Assembly: GCF_029227915.1 (NCBI RefSeq)
Contig: NC_079879.1
Location: 16,120,001 to 16,184,000 of the forward strand
Reading direction: 5' to 3'
Length of the DNA: 64,000 bases
Source: Hydractinia symbiolongicarpus
Taxonomy: Eukaryota > Cnidaria > Hydrozoa > Anthoathecata > Hydractiniidae
Position numbers and translations under genes: made by a program. The notes below the pieces were generated by a model. The model was not told the origin of the DNA. It made no database searches and saw only the letters and a list, made by a program, of their open reading frames with translations. Below are positions 22,588 to 34,156 of this stretch, one piece after another (the stretch's first letter is position 1; each line of letters begins with the position of its first letter).

Positions 22588-23784
22588 CAGGCCTCGTCAG
22601 GAAGAAAAATGCTGGCGTGCGAGCTTCGCACGTCATGGTACTTCTTAATAATTTTGAGGCGTGCGTTGTTCGCACTGCATAATTTTCAATGGCGTGCGAT
22701 GGCGTGTGCTCATTTTTGTTCCATTTTTTTTTTCGAATAATCATAGAACCCACATACAGCAACACTAATTTTGCTATGTTTTGAAAAGCAGGTAATTTGT
22801 TGCGACGAAACTAAAATGTGCGATGCGTTCATTATTCATTATTTTTGAAAAAAAAGTATACGACGTAGCAACAGAACGAAGAAAAATTATAAAACATGCA
22901 AGTTACAGTCATAAAACTCTTTCAGCTAATAACTTTTTTGTAAATATTTTTTATTTTTATATTTTTCAAAAAAAATATATCATTAAACATTAAACTGTTT
23001 TTTTATAAAAAATCCCTCACGTTATTATTGTTGCTTCGATCTTAAAACATTCCCCCCTAAACAAAACAATAACAAGCTTTGTGACGTCCTGTTTCTATGG
23101 CGATGTTTTAAAACTATACAGATTGTTGTCTGAGTTGTAAAGCAATGTTTGTTGAAAAATATTCAGAAAGCAAAGTCTGCATGTGGCAATTAATCACCAT
23201 AACTATAATTAGATATCATGCTGACTCTGTGTTTCCGAAAGAACATGCTGGAAGTGATTTCTGCGAAAGAACATGCTGGAAGTGATTTCATATAACGAAA
23301 GTAGCAAAAGCATTTAAAGAAGTAAAAGACGGAAAAGTTGAACTTTAAAATTTATTTATTAATTTCAAAAGGGCAACTAAATTAAAAAAATTAAATGGTG
23401 AATTAAAATTAATGTCTTTGTTTTTCTTTAATATAACTCGCGAGTAACATATATTTTTTTAAAGATTTACTTGCGAGTAGTTTAATTATTGATTACTCTT
23501 ATTTATTTTACTTGCACTCGCATTGTACTCTCACTCTGAATTATTTTACTCACATTTATTTGTACTCGTACTCTCAAAGATGTGTAGCTTTACTCACGAT
23601 CGGCACTTTATATTATTCCCGTAGGCCTTCATTGAACAGAACATTATTTAATTTGGTGTGCGATTAGCGCACGCCTGAGGTATTTAGTGTTTTTTTTGGC
23701 GTGCGAAGATCGCACAGGAACATTCAAACATGGCGTGTGTGGGCGTGTGCGCCTGCGATCGCACGCCATTCCTGACGAGGCCTG
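22588..23784. mobile_element. 1197-bp hAT-like non-autonomous element with 6-bp TSD
   Basis: The termini CAGGCCTCGTCAGGAA and TTCCTGACGAGGCCTG are perfect 16-bp inverted repeats, flanked by TAACAG (22582-22587 and 23785-23790). Removing the element and one TAACAG restores the helicase reading frame exactly. Subterminal regions hold repeated GTGCGA/TCGCAC palindromes (for example GGCGTGCGAGCTTCGCACG and GGCGTGCGAAGATCGCAC), about three per side. A 33-bp unit containing AAAGAACATGCTGGAAGTGA is duplicated at about 23240-23290. There is no transposase. The CAG ends suggest hAT; a 6-bp duplication is shorter than the usual 8. Confidence 0.85.
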
Positions 23785-24110
23785 TAACAGGGACTCTGGA
23801 TGTGCAAATAAAATTTTACATTTGCCTGCAACAATGCTTTTTGAAATTTTGAAAATAGAATTTGATGCATCATTCAAATCTTCTTTAAACAAGGGTTTGT
23901 ACTTCTGACTATTAGCTTGGTCTTCGAGTTGTAAGAAACCACATCCAATGCCTACTTTAGTTAAATATACTAGCTGATCTTGAATAATTGATGTTAAAGG
24001 AGAGACAACAAGTACAATATTGCCTGCCTTTCGTTCTGGAACAAAGTCGGGTAAAAGTTGATAAATTAACGATTTACCAAACCCAGTAGGCAAAACAGCT
24101 ATAACGTGGT

Positions 24111-24342
24111 GTCCTTCTCCTAAATACTCGAAACATTGAACTTGTTTTGGTTTCAAAATAAACGAGGGCAACTTTTCATACTTTTCAAAAACATTATTCA
24201 GCCGCTTGAAAACACGTACCACATCTGTCCTTCTCCTAAATACTCGAAACATTGAACTTGTTTTGGTTTCAAAATAAACGAGGGCAACTTTTCATACTTT
24301 TCAAAAACATTATTCAGCCGCTTGAAAACACGTACCACATCT
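24111..24342. repeat. 116-bp tandem duplication inside RecQ-like exon
   Basis: 24111-24226 recurs as 24227-24342 with almost no differences. Since 116 is not a multiple of 3, it shifts the helicase frame near its start. Confidence 0.88.
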
Positions 24343-24479
24343 TCCCAGCCCATCGCCAAAATTGTACATATGCAGAATTTGCATAAATTAAAAATAAACC
24401 AGAATCTGGTTCATTTGATGCCCACGTGACCAGCCTGTGCCAGCGCCTTTTCAACGCCACGGTAAAGGGTGCTGGAGTC

Positions 24480-25228
24480 GAGTAGTATTAGTGGAAGGTT
24501 AAGAGCTGGCATACAGTTTGTATGCAAGCGTTGCAAAGGTGAGATTATAGAGAATGAAGTATTTCCAGCTTTAATGATGTACAACAGTGGCTCGTTAGAG
24601 ATAGTTAAGAACTTCTGTTACTTAGGTGATATGTTGGGCAGTGAAGGGGGTGTTGGAAGAAGTGTTACTTGCAGGATAGGCTCTGCTTGGAAAAAGTTTA
24701 GAGAGTTACTTCCTTTATTGACTAGCAGAGTCCTGTCAATTGGGGTAAAAGGTAGGTTGTATGAGGCCTGTGTAAGAAGTGTTATGTTGTACGGTAGTGA
24801 GACATGGGCAGTGAAGCAGGAAGATCTTGATCGTTTAGAAAGGAATGATATGAGAATGGTTAGGTGGATGTGTAATGCCAGTCTGAGAGACAGAAAGAGT
24901 TCAGATGAGCTAAGAAGCAGGCTAAGTCTCTGTAAAATTAAAGATGTTATCCAGATAAGAAGATTGAATTGGCTGGGGCACTTGGAAAGAATGGAGGAGG
25001 ATAATTGGGTAAGAAAGTGTAGAGACTTGATAGTTCCTGGGGCAAAGCCCAGAGGCAGACCGAGAAAGACTTGGCAGGAGGTTATAAGGACAGACTTGAT
25101 AGAGAGGAAGTTGAGTTTAGATCTAACACAGTCTAGATCAGATTGGAAGAGGGTCATTAATATACCCCGTCCAACCCATGCTAGCATGGAAAACGGACGT
25201 TAAGCCGAGAATGATGATGATGATGATG
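24480..25228 (+). mobile_element. 5'-truncated LINE 3' end with C-terminal RT-region ORF
   Basis: The open frame 24469-25203 carries FCYLGDMLGSEGG, YEACVRSVMLYGSETWAVK, RNDMRMVRWMCNASLRDRK, RLNWLGHLERM and KPRGRPRKTW. This is the C-terminal portion that follows the RT in many invertebrate non-LTR retrotransposons. The 3' end GTTAAGCCGAGAATGATGATGATG is a trinucleotide tail typical of such elements. The RT core is missing, as expected for 5' truncation. The clade cannot be settled from this piece. The minus-strand 189-codon frame is its shadow. Confidence 0.8.
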
Positions 25229-25229
25229 A

Positions 25230-25627
25230 GTCGAGCTTGCGATGTATTAGCTAGCTAAACATACCCTTTCTTTTGTTTCTTGAAAATGACCTTCCGTCCA
25301 TTGCGACCAAGGCGATATAGCTATCATCAACTCAATTTTTGTTTTAAGTGCTATGCATCTGAGGAAATGTCATGTGATATTAGTAAAAGTAACTAATGAA
25401 TCACGTGGCTGTATGCCTACCTGATCTTAACTGAAAACGGCGTGTCTCGACCAACCAGATTTTTGCGGAAGAAATAACCATAAAACAAATTGGGTAAGTG
25501 GGTCAAAAAATCCGACATTTTCAAAAATTTGATGTACTAGGGGAAAACGCGGAAATTCGTCACGCTCTAATATATTTATGGGAACGAGGAAAATAGCTCC
25601 GTTCGAGCAATGGCTCTCTCTCCGCAA
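25230..25627 (+). repeat. T element right end
   Basis: It shares ATTAGCTAGCTAAACATACC, the CTTCCGTCCATTGCGACCA text, GTCATGTGATATTAGTAAAAG and the block GGGAACGAGGAAAATAGCTC before CTCCGCAA (25620-25627) with copies ending at 38165, 43086, 44417 and 47135. The left part is missing, probably through the LINE insertion. Confidence 0.75.
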
Positions 25628-27925
25628 TCAATATAGAAAGTGTTGCAGAGCGTGGGACTGAGTCCCCTAGGTTCGCAAGCGAAAAATTTTAAACACCACT
25701 TTCGGTTGAATTGTATAATGAATCATATAAAAAACAAAGTTCCCACGTGCTCCATGGCAGTCGATCAAACGGTTTCATTTTCGCCTTGACGAAACATTTG
25801 CTGGGGTTTCTGCATTGGCAGTACCGCAGTGTGTTCCGGACGCAAGATTGCATGGGTTAGTGACATATTTTATTTAAAACGGAACAAGAACAGTGTCCAA
25901 CGAAAATAATTCTTTATCGGGAAATTATTTCTGGGGTTTTTAGAAATTAAACGATCACCTTCATTTTTTGGAAACGATTACATACATGTTTGCTTTTACC
26001 TTAGGCTCAGAAAGACCAAATTTTTAGAAATTTTCAACATTAAGAAACTTAATGTACAATAGAATATATATATATCAAAACCATAGTCCAAACGCTTGAG
26101 GCTCAACTTATCAAATTTTAAGAAACTCCGTCCAGGCTCAACCAAATGCTTAGGTTTTTTTTAAAAAAATATGTAGATAACTAGCTATGGCAAGAAATAT
26201 CTCACTGAAGGTCTGCTAGCTACCTAGTATGTGGAACTAGCACTAGCTAGCTAGCTAATACATATGCTTTCTTTATACTAGCTAGCTAGCTACGCTAGAC
26301 AAAGTTTCCATATATAACGAAAAAAAGCCCTTATTTGGGGAAGCACTTCATGGAAGGATCCATTTAGTCTGTGAATATGTCGTATCCGACATTGTCGTAT
26401 TCTTTCCAAGACGACAACGGCATCCGACACACGACGTTAAGCAATTTAGTATACATACTACCGCCTAGCATAATAACTTGTAATATACAGTAATACAGTG
26501 TAATACCTAGTAATATTCAGTAATGTACTGTAATACCTTGTACTATTCAGTAATACACTGTAACATCCTGTAGTATTCAGTAATATACTGTAATACCTTG
26601 TAGTATTCAGAAATACACTGTAATATTTTGTAGTATTCGGTAATACACTGTAGTACTTAGTAATATACTGTAATACTTTGTAGTATTGTGTAATATACTG
26701 TAATACCTTGTAGTATTATTTGGTAATACACTGTAGTACTTAGTGATATACTGTAATACTTTGTAGTATTCGGTAATATACTGTAATACCTTGTAGTATT
26801 CAGTAATACACTGTAATACCCTGTAGTATTCAGTAATATACTGTAATACTTTGTAGTACTCAGTAATACACCGTAATATTTTGTAGTATTCGGTAATACA
26901 CTGTAGTACTTAGTAATATACTGTAATACTTTGTAGTACTGTGTAGGTATTTAGTAGTACACTGTAATACCGTAACTGGTCGATAAGGTCCGTCAAAAAT
27001 CCACTTAGACAGAGAAAAAGTAACAAGAAAGCTGCATTTTAATTTTGATGACGTCAGCACTGTCCCGTTCATATACTTAAAAAATATTCTTAAAATTTTG
27101 TTAACTCGTAACATCTCAAAATAGCATAAATTAGTATACCCGTTGCCTTCATCGTATAGATCTTGAAACCCTAATCAAGAAAATGTATAGGATCAAGTAC
27201 TTTTGACAAACGGTTTATATTGGGGTTAAAGGAATTTTGATGACGTCATCAACCCGTCCACTCCGAAACGGATTCGCGGACCCAGGTTTGGGAAAGTTAC
27301 CCAAATTTGTTTTAGGTGTTCCCTAGTTACTTACGCGGTGAAAATTCATTGACGTCACCACCTCGTTTCCAAGTAATTTTACCTCAAAGTTTTAGGTGCA
27401 ATTTAATGGCTTCATTAATTAAGTATAGGATGTATATTGAAGTTAAAGTAATGTTATTGACGTCGCGCCGTAACGTCAGAAAATTTAACATATTAGACAT
27501 GCATTTTTCGGCAACATCAAAGGAAAATAAACAAATCCGCTCAGGCAGAAAAATAGATTGTTTAAGGTGTTTTACTGACGCCAGCATTGCATTTGTATAT
27601 CCCTATATCCACATATCCCTATATCTACATATCTGTATTCACATCACACAATTAGTACATAGCATGTCTCGAGATGCAAGTCACAAAAATTCGTAAGAAT
27701 GATGTCTTTCACATGGCAATTTGGAGTCATGGCTCAATTGATGATTGTCAGCAGTTACTTTTGTTGACGTCAGCATTTCCAAGTAGCCGTTATGGAAAAA
27801 ATAATTGTTAGTATGTCAAAATTCCATAGATTCGCCAGTCCTTCAAAGTTTATGGGAAGCCTATCGCAACAAATTATGACGACTCTCGTTACAAAAGTTT
27901 TGTTTCGTTTCTGTAATAAATATAG
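25628..27925 (+). repeat. left arm of a giant inverted repeat
   Basis: The outer end is the T terminus (ATATAGAAAGTG, TTGCAGAG at 25643-25650) with the GTGGGACTGAG module. The arm continues through 26076 (ACCATAGTCCAAACGCTTGA), a minisatellite (26465-26960) and 27300-27870. Each part has its reverse complement in 29275-31982. The 84-codon frame at 26860-27114 (minus) and that at 30168-30422 (plus) translate identically, as do 112 codons from 27316 and from 29966, so the inner part is nearly identical. No gene content is recognised. Confidence 0.9.
26465..26960 (+). repeat. GTAATACACTGTAATAC minisatellite, left arm
   Basis: About thirty units of 14-16 bp such as GTAATACACTGTAATACCTT and GTAGTATTCAGTAATA, alternating in a roughly 30-bp higher unit. 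The right arm carries the same array inverted. Confidence 0.9.
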
Positions 27926-29274
27926 TGGCGTTGTGCAAAAAGTATTACTTTGTTAACCCTGTTATCAATTTCAGATAGTAAATTTTTGGGTGGAGAACCC
28001 CTTTAATAAAAGCTGTAAAAGTAATAATATCCCTTATTCTTTACAGAAAAGTTCTTGGAAAGAACGTTTAGAAGGGTGTCTTGTGATTTCATTTTATGCA
28101 AACATTTTATCCAAATCTTTAACCTCGCTCCCAGGGCATTTTGCCTTTTTGATTACTTTGATAACTGGCCATATGATTGCTTATAATTTATGAAAATTTA
28201 TGCACGTTAACTGCCCTAAAAATTTTATATCTGCCTTTGCGGGTGTTTTTTTTGAAAATGTGGTTGTCGATTTATCTAATCTAATCTAATAGATAACAAT
28301 TAGGCCAGCTAAAGTCTTGCAAAAACTATATGTTGATTTTTGTTACATTTATTATTCACTTCTTGGGTAAAAATCGCAACGTTGCAAGTCCATCTTGGGG
28401 TTCGTTTTTATTAATATATTGGTTAAAAATATGTATAGTAAACATAATAAACTTGCTATACTAGTCAGGTTCATGTCAATTGTTGATTGTATTAGTTGTT
28501 GTCACTTTCGGTCACTTTCAGTCTCTTTCATGAAATCAGGTCTCACACAATCTCTTAAAATTGATCTAGGAAAAATGATTTCTTGTCTCAATAACACGTT
28601 TCTTTTTATAAGAACCGCTGAAATCTTACCGCAGTCTGGCAACCTCGTATCCAAGGGTTCTTGCTTTCTTAATATAGCCATCAAGGAAGTGCTGGAGGCT
28701 GTGACATCAGGCAAAAAACGCTGAGACTAGCTGTGTTTTTTTGAGCAGTTCCCAGCTTGCTTTTTCTTATTTTTAGTAACAACACAACGTCCAGAATCCA
28801 GCCTCATTTTGTTCTTAGTTAATAATCTATGACACGGGTCGATTTTGTATTAGGAATACATGAATTATTTTTGGCGGAATGAGGTTTATAACGCGATATA
28901 TTTTTAATTATTCCTGGGCGTTTTCAACGAGCTAACGGCTATTATTATATCCCGCATAATAAGAACGCCGTCTGTCAATTTACGCGCGAGAGAAAAACTT
29001 GGGCTACGGAAAAACGAAATACAATATAAAAACGGCAACTGATTCCGTATCCATATCATTGTCCGCCTGTGAAAAGTTACTCCGGAGTTCTTGCGCGTAA
29101 GGGCTTTACACTGAAAACAAATCTGCACATGGTAACTTGCAGTTGAGCTGTCTTGTTTGGAATACAAAGTTCGTGATCTCTGATTGTAGAGATAATCCAA
29201 GCTATGCGCCAATTTTCCGTGGTTTTGAAGCTTGGAGATGTAGATATAAGCTCTACATTATTATTCTGTACCCT
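27926..29274. other. palindrome spacer, no gene recognised
   Basis: About 1.35 kb of single-copy sequence separates the arms. The longest frames (109 codons at 28395 plus, 70 codons at 28714 minus) overlap each other and show no motif I know. The minus frame has a more even composition (LPDCGKISAVLIKRNVLLRQ) and could be an exon remnant. Small features: TTATCTAATCTAATCTAATAG near 28270. Confidence 0.4.
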
Positions 29275-30299
29275 TCCAGATATTTCCAGATATTTATGAA
29301 ACGAAACAAAAACGAAACGAAACTTAATTTGCTGCGATAGGCTTCCCATAAACTTTGAAGGACTGGCGAATCTATGGAATTTTGACATACTAACAATTAT
29401 TTTTTCCATAACGGCTACTTGGAAATGCTGACGTCAACAAAAGTAACTGCTGACAATCATCAATTGAGCCATAAATCCAAATTGCCATGTGACAGACATC
29501 ATTCTTACGAATTTTTGTGACTTGCATCTCGAGACATGCTATGTAGGTAAAACGATTTTGACCCCCGTTTTCACATAATACTTGCCTCTGTAAACCCCTT
29601 TCCCTTCCAACATGGATAGGGTTGAACTAATTGTGTGATGTGAATACAGATATGTAGATATAGGGATATGTGGATATAGGGATATACAAATGCAATGCTG
29701 GCGTCAGTAAAACACCTTAAACAATCTATTTTTCTGCCTGAGCGGATTTGTTTATTTTCCTTTGATGTTGCCGAAAAATGCATGTCTAATATGTTAAATT
29801 TTCTGACGTTACGGCGCGACGTCAATAACATTACTTTAACTTCAATATACATCCTATACTTAATTAATGAAGCCATTAAATTGCACCTAAAACTTTGAGG
29901 TAAAATTACTTGGAAACGAGGTGGTGACGTCAATGAATTTTCACCGCGTAAGTAACTAGGGAACACCTAAAACAAATTTGGGTAACTTTCCCAAACCTGG
30001 GTCCGCGAATCCGTTTCGGAGTGGACGGGTTGATGACGTCATCAAAATTCCTTTAACCCCAATATAAACCGTTTGTCAAAAGTACTTGATCCTATACATT
30101 TTCTTGATTAGGGTTTCAAGATCTATACGATGAAGGCAACGGGTATACTAATTTATGCTATTTTGAGATGTTACGAGTTAACAAAATTTTAAGAATATTT
30201 TTTAAGTATATGAACGGGACAGTGCTGACGTCATCAAAATTAAAATGCAGCTTTCTTGTTACTTTTTCTCTGTCTAAGTGGATTTTTGACGGACCTTAT

Positions 30300-30825
30300 C
30301 GACCAGTTACGGTATTACAGTGTACTACTAAATACCTACACAGTACTACAAAGTATTACAGTATATTACTAAGTACTACAGTGTATTACCGAATACTACA
30401 AAATATTACGGTGTATTACTGAGTACTACAAAGTATTACAGTATATTACTGAATACTACAGGGTATTACAGTGTATTACTGAATACTACAAGGTATTACA
30501 GTATATTACCGAATACTACAAAGTATTACAGTATATCACTAAGTACTACAGTGTATTACCAAATAATACTACAAGGTATTACAGTATATTACACAATACT
30601 ACAAAGTATTACAGTATATTACTAAGTACTACAGTGTATTACCGAATACTACAAAATATTACAGTGTATTTCTGAATACTACAAGGTATTACAGTATATT
30701 ACTGAATACTACAGGATGTTACAGTGTATTACTGAATAGTACAAGGTATTACAGTACATTACTGAATATTACTAGGTATTACACTGTATTACTGTATATT
30801 ACAAGTTATTATGCTAGGCGGTAGT
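30300..30825 (-). repeat. minisatellite, right arm
   Basis: Inverted copy of the 26465-26960 array (TATTACAGTGTATTACTGAA and TACTACAAGGTATTACAGTA units). Unit order mirrors the left arm closely. Confidence 0.9.
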
Positions 30826-30954
30826 ATGTATACTAAATTGCTTAACGTCGTGTGTCGGATGCCGTTGTCGTCTTGGAAAGAATACGACAATGTCGGATAC
30901 GACATATTCACAGACTAAATGAATCCTTCCATGAAGTGCTTCCCCAAATAAGGG

Positions 30955-31775
30955 TTGTATAGGATTTCCGCGTCTCGCCCCTATACATTAAAATTATCAA
31001 ACACTCTTCCCCACGGTTACAATTTCGCCCATTTTCGTTTTGTTTCCCAGCAATTTAATCTGGTCTTTTTTTCCCTAAATTTCTGATTAAGCGAGACAAC
31101 ATGAATTTAAACGGCAATGGGGGAGTCTTTGTTGTTAATTGAATATGGCGACGATGCGAGAAGGACCACGAGAATTTTACTGGAAAAGTTTACCTTTTAT
31201 ATCTATCAATCTCAGGTAGTAATATCCTTATTTAATTCTCATTAGATATACTTTATCTTAAGTTATTAACATTTAGTGCTTCCTTTTTTTCGTTATATAT
31301 GGAAACTTTGTCTAGCGTAGCTAGCTGGCTAGTATAAAGAAAGCATATGTATTAGCTAGCTAGCTAGTGCTAGTTCCACATACTAGGTAGCTAGCAGACC
31401 TTCATTGAGATATTTCTTGCCATAGCTAGTTATCTACATATTTTTTTAAAAGAAACCTAAGCATTTGGTTGAGCCTGGATGGAGTTTCTTAAAATTTGAT
31501 AAGTTGAGCCTCAAGCGTTTGGACTATGGTTTTGATATATATATATTCTATTGTACATTAAGTTTCTTAATGTTGAAAATTTCTAAAAATTTGGTCTTTC
31601 TGAGCCTAAGGTAAAAACAAACATGTATATAATCGTTTCCAAAAAATGAAGGTGATCGTTTAATTTCTAAAAACCCCAGAAATAATTTCCCGATAAAGAA
31701 TTATTTTCGTTGGACACCGTTCTTGTTCCGTTTTAAATAAAATATGTCACTAACCCATGCAATCTTGCGTCCAGA
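30955..31775 (+). repeat. about 0.8-kb direct duplication, left copy
   Basis: The stretch from TGTATAGGATTTCCGCGTCT through TTCCGTTTTAAATAAAATAT recurs at 32237-33018 in the same orientation, with small indels (for example GGGGGAGTCTTTGTTGTTAA near 31118 is missing in the right copy). Confidence 0.85.
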
Positions 31776-31989
31776 ACACAATGCGGTACTGCCAATGCAG
31801 AAACCCCAGCAAATGTTTCGTCAAGGCGAAAATGAAACCGTTTGATCGACTGCCATGGAGCACGTGGGAACTTTGTTTTTTATACGTTTCATTATACGAT
31901 TCAACCGAAAGGGGCATCTAAAATTCTTCGCTTGCGAACCTAGGGGACTCAGTCCCGCGCTCCGCAACACTTTCTATATTGATTTTGTA

Positions 31990-32236
31990 AATCTTTTTAG
32001 CACTTTTCTCCATCTCACTACCTTTTGTTTCGGACTACCAGAAAGTTTCCGCAATTTGTTCTTCTTGTCGCGGTGGCAAATGCTGCTCGGGTGCAGGGGG
32101 CAGCTGGCCAACTTCCTGATTGATTTCATTTCTCGTGCATTGTATTAGATGTTGGATAATTCCACGTTCAGATTTGCATTTCTTATCCATAACGTTCGCA
32201 ATTAAATAGACGTTCACTCGTTTGGTTCATCTCTTC
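31990..32236 (-). CDS. possible exon remnant of an unidentified gene
   Basis: Single-copy sequence wedged between the palindrome and the duplicated 0.8-kb segment. A 60-codon minus frame (32217-32035) reads KKCKSERGIIQHLIQCTRNE then EVGQLPPAPEQHLPPRQEEQ, an amphipathic helix followed by a proline/glutamine-rich end with a stop. Composition is protein-like, but no domain is recognised. It could be the tail of a transposon accessory (Myb/MADF-type) protein; that is only a guess. Confidence 0.2.
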
Positions 32237-33030
32237 TGTATAGGATTTCCGCGTCTCGCCCCCTATATATCAAAATTATCAAACACTCTTCCCCACGGTT
32301 ACGATTTCGCACATTTTGGTTTTGTTTCCCAGCAATTTAATCTGGTCGTTTTTCCCTAAATTTCTGATTAAGCGAGACAACATGAATTTTAAACGACAGT
32401 TAAATATGGCGACGATGTGAGAAGGACCACGAGAATTTTACTGGAAAAGTTTACCTTTTATATCTATCAATCTCAGGTAGTAATATCCTCATTTAATTCT
32501 CATTAGATATACTTTATCTGAAGTTATTAACATTTAGTGCTTGCTTTTTTTCGTTATATATGGAAACTTTGTCTAGCATAGCTAGCTAAGTAGCTAGTAT
32601 AAAGAAAGCATATGTATTAGCTAGCTAGCTAGTGCTAGTTCCACATACTAGGTAGCTAGCAGACCTTCAATGAGATATTTCTTGCCATAGCTTGTTATCT
32701 ACATATTTTTTTAAAAGAAAACTAAGCATTTGGTTGAGCCTGGATGGAGTTTCTTAAAATTTAATAAGTTGAGCCTCAAGCGTTTGGACTATGGTTTTGA
32801 TATATACATTTTCTATTGTACATTAAGTTTCTTAATGTTGAAGATTTCTAAAAATTTTGTCTTTCTGAGCCTAAGGTAAAAACAAACATGTATATAATCG
32901 TTTCCAAAAAATGAAGGTGATCGTTTAATTTCTAAAAACCTGGAAATAATTTCCCGATAAAGAATTACTTTCGTTGGACACCGTTCTTGTTCCGTTTTAA
33001 ATAAATTATGTCACTAGCTAATGCAATCTT
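32237..33030 (+). repeat. about 0.8-kb direct duplication, right copy
   Basis: Second copy of 30955-31775. It ends near ATGTCACTAGCTAATGCAATC, where the palindrome arm instead continues into the T terminus. Confidence 0.85.
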
Positions 33031-33036
33031 TATATT

Positions 33037-33500
33037 TTACCCGCATTAAGAAGCAATCTATACAAGCAATCCATGATATTCAGTTCTTTTAGTAAATTCG
33101 GTCTTTAGAAAAAACATTTAGGGAGATAATTTACCGGTATTAAGAAGCAATCCATACATATAAAATTCAGTTGTTTTAGTAAATTCGATTTTTGAAAACA
33201 GAATTTGGGATACAATTTACCCGTATTACGAAGCAATCCATACACATTAATTCGGTTTTTTTAGGAAATTCGATCTTTGAAAAAAAAACAATCAGGAGAC
33301 AATTTACCCGTATTAGAAAGCAAACCATACATATAAGATTAGCCTGATTTAACAACTTTGACCTTTTGCAAAGAAAACTTAAGAAAGAAATTAATCCATG
33401 CAGATGTGATTAGCTCAATTTTGTACATTAAGCATTTACAAAACTAAGGAGAAAATTTCCACATGAAGATCCAAGACAAAAAGCAATCTATACACATGAA
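33037..33500 (+). repeat. about 87-bp tandem repeat
   Basis: TTACC(C/G)G(T/C)ATTA..AAGCAATC starts units at 33037, 33131, 33217 and 33304 (spacing 94, 86, 87). Each continues with CATAC..., TTCAGTT(G/C)TTTTAGTAAATTC and GAAAA. A more diverged unit lies at 33385-33500. The nearby 62-codon frame is not convincing. Confidence 0.75.
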
Positions 33501-34156
33501 AGCAGCTTATATTTGTAAACTAGGCGATTGCAAAACAGAGAGAGAATTTCCAGATCAAGAAGCCATCCATGTACACGAGGTTAGGCCGATTGAAATACGT
33601 TTTAGATCGATTTCTCTAATTGAACAAGTAATCTACGACACACCAGATTAGCTTTAATTTGTAAGTTGGGCATTTTCAAAAAACAGTACTCTAAGGGTTA
33701 AAAAGAGGTTTTCCACTCGTTTGCCTTATTTCGTTGAATTTAGGGACTGAAAACAAATATTTAGAAGAAAAAGTTCCGAATCGAATACAGTGGAATCCCT
33801 CTAAAGCGGACACCATTGGTGCAAAAAAAAGTGTCCGCTTTAGAGGGATGTCCGCTTTATAGGAAGTTGACCAAAAAATTAGTTTTAGACCTAATTTTGA
33901 CCAAAAAAGCTTTTTTTGTAGTACTGGCGGGTATCATGGGGTGACTTGCAACACTAGGGTAGACGGCAACATCAATAGATTTAGCTTATCGAGCAAAGAA
34001 CCCAAGTTGGCTGTGTAAAGTAAGTTTAGCAGCTCAAATTTGTCGGTGTTGCAACCAACCTTTAAGTGTTGCTAAGGTTATAAACTAAGAAACCAAGTTA
34101 TATTACGAAGATATATTTCATTTATCTTATAGGTCTTTCAATACACGTTTTTCTCC

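Larger units (their letters stand above)
21466..24353 (-). pseudogene. RecQ-like DNA helicase pseudogene, split by a hAT-like element
   Basis: ATG at 24353 (MGWEDVVRVFKRL). Helicase motifs in minus-strand order: QVQCFEYLGEGHHVIAVLPT with GFGKS (motif I, near 24070), VVSPLTSIIQDQ (Ia), FAHPESLL (near 23800), then, after the element at 22588-23784, DDAHCVELW (motif II; DEAH becomes DDAH). The intron 22234-22489 (GTAAGT...ATCTAG) joins W and G codons in frame. The second exon has LALTATAS (motif III, near 22160), TIIYLKLKYCAYAYRLFERI (IV), TTALGMGVNTPF (V) and QEIGRAARRGQPAEAILYYN (VI, near 21640). Breaks: a 116-bp tandem duplication, an 11-A run with a frame change near 22115, another shift and stop near 21830-21850. 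RecQ enzymes unwind DNA 3' to 5'; this multicopy family probably belongs to a mobile unit. Confidence 0.82.
29275..31982 (-). repeat. right arm of the giant inverted repeat
   Basis: Reverse complement of the left arm. It has two extra segments absent from the left: about 84 bp at 29546-29628, and about 330 bp at 30955-31285 that begins GTATAGGATTTCCGCGTCTC. The outer end is ...CGCTCCGCAACACTTTCTAT (CTCCGCAA 31960-31967), mirroring the left arm. Confidence 0.9.

Noticed and set aside
24618-25187. 189-codon minus-strand frame
   Set aside because: Antisense shadow of the LINE C-terminal ORF, which has clear family motifs.
27316-27696. 126-codon frame repeated at 29571-29966
   Set aside because: Identical because both lie in palindrome arms; composition is not protein-like and no motif is seen.
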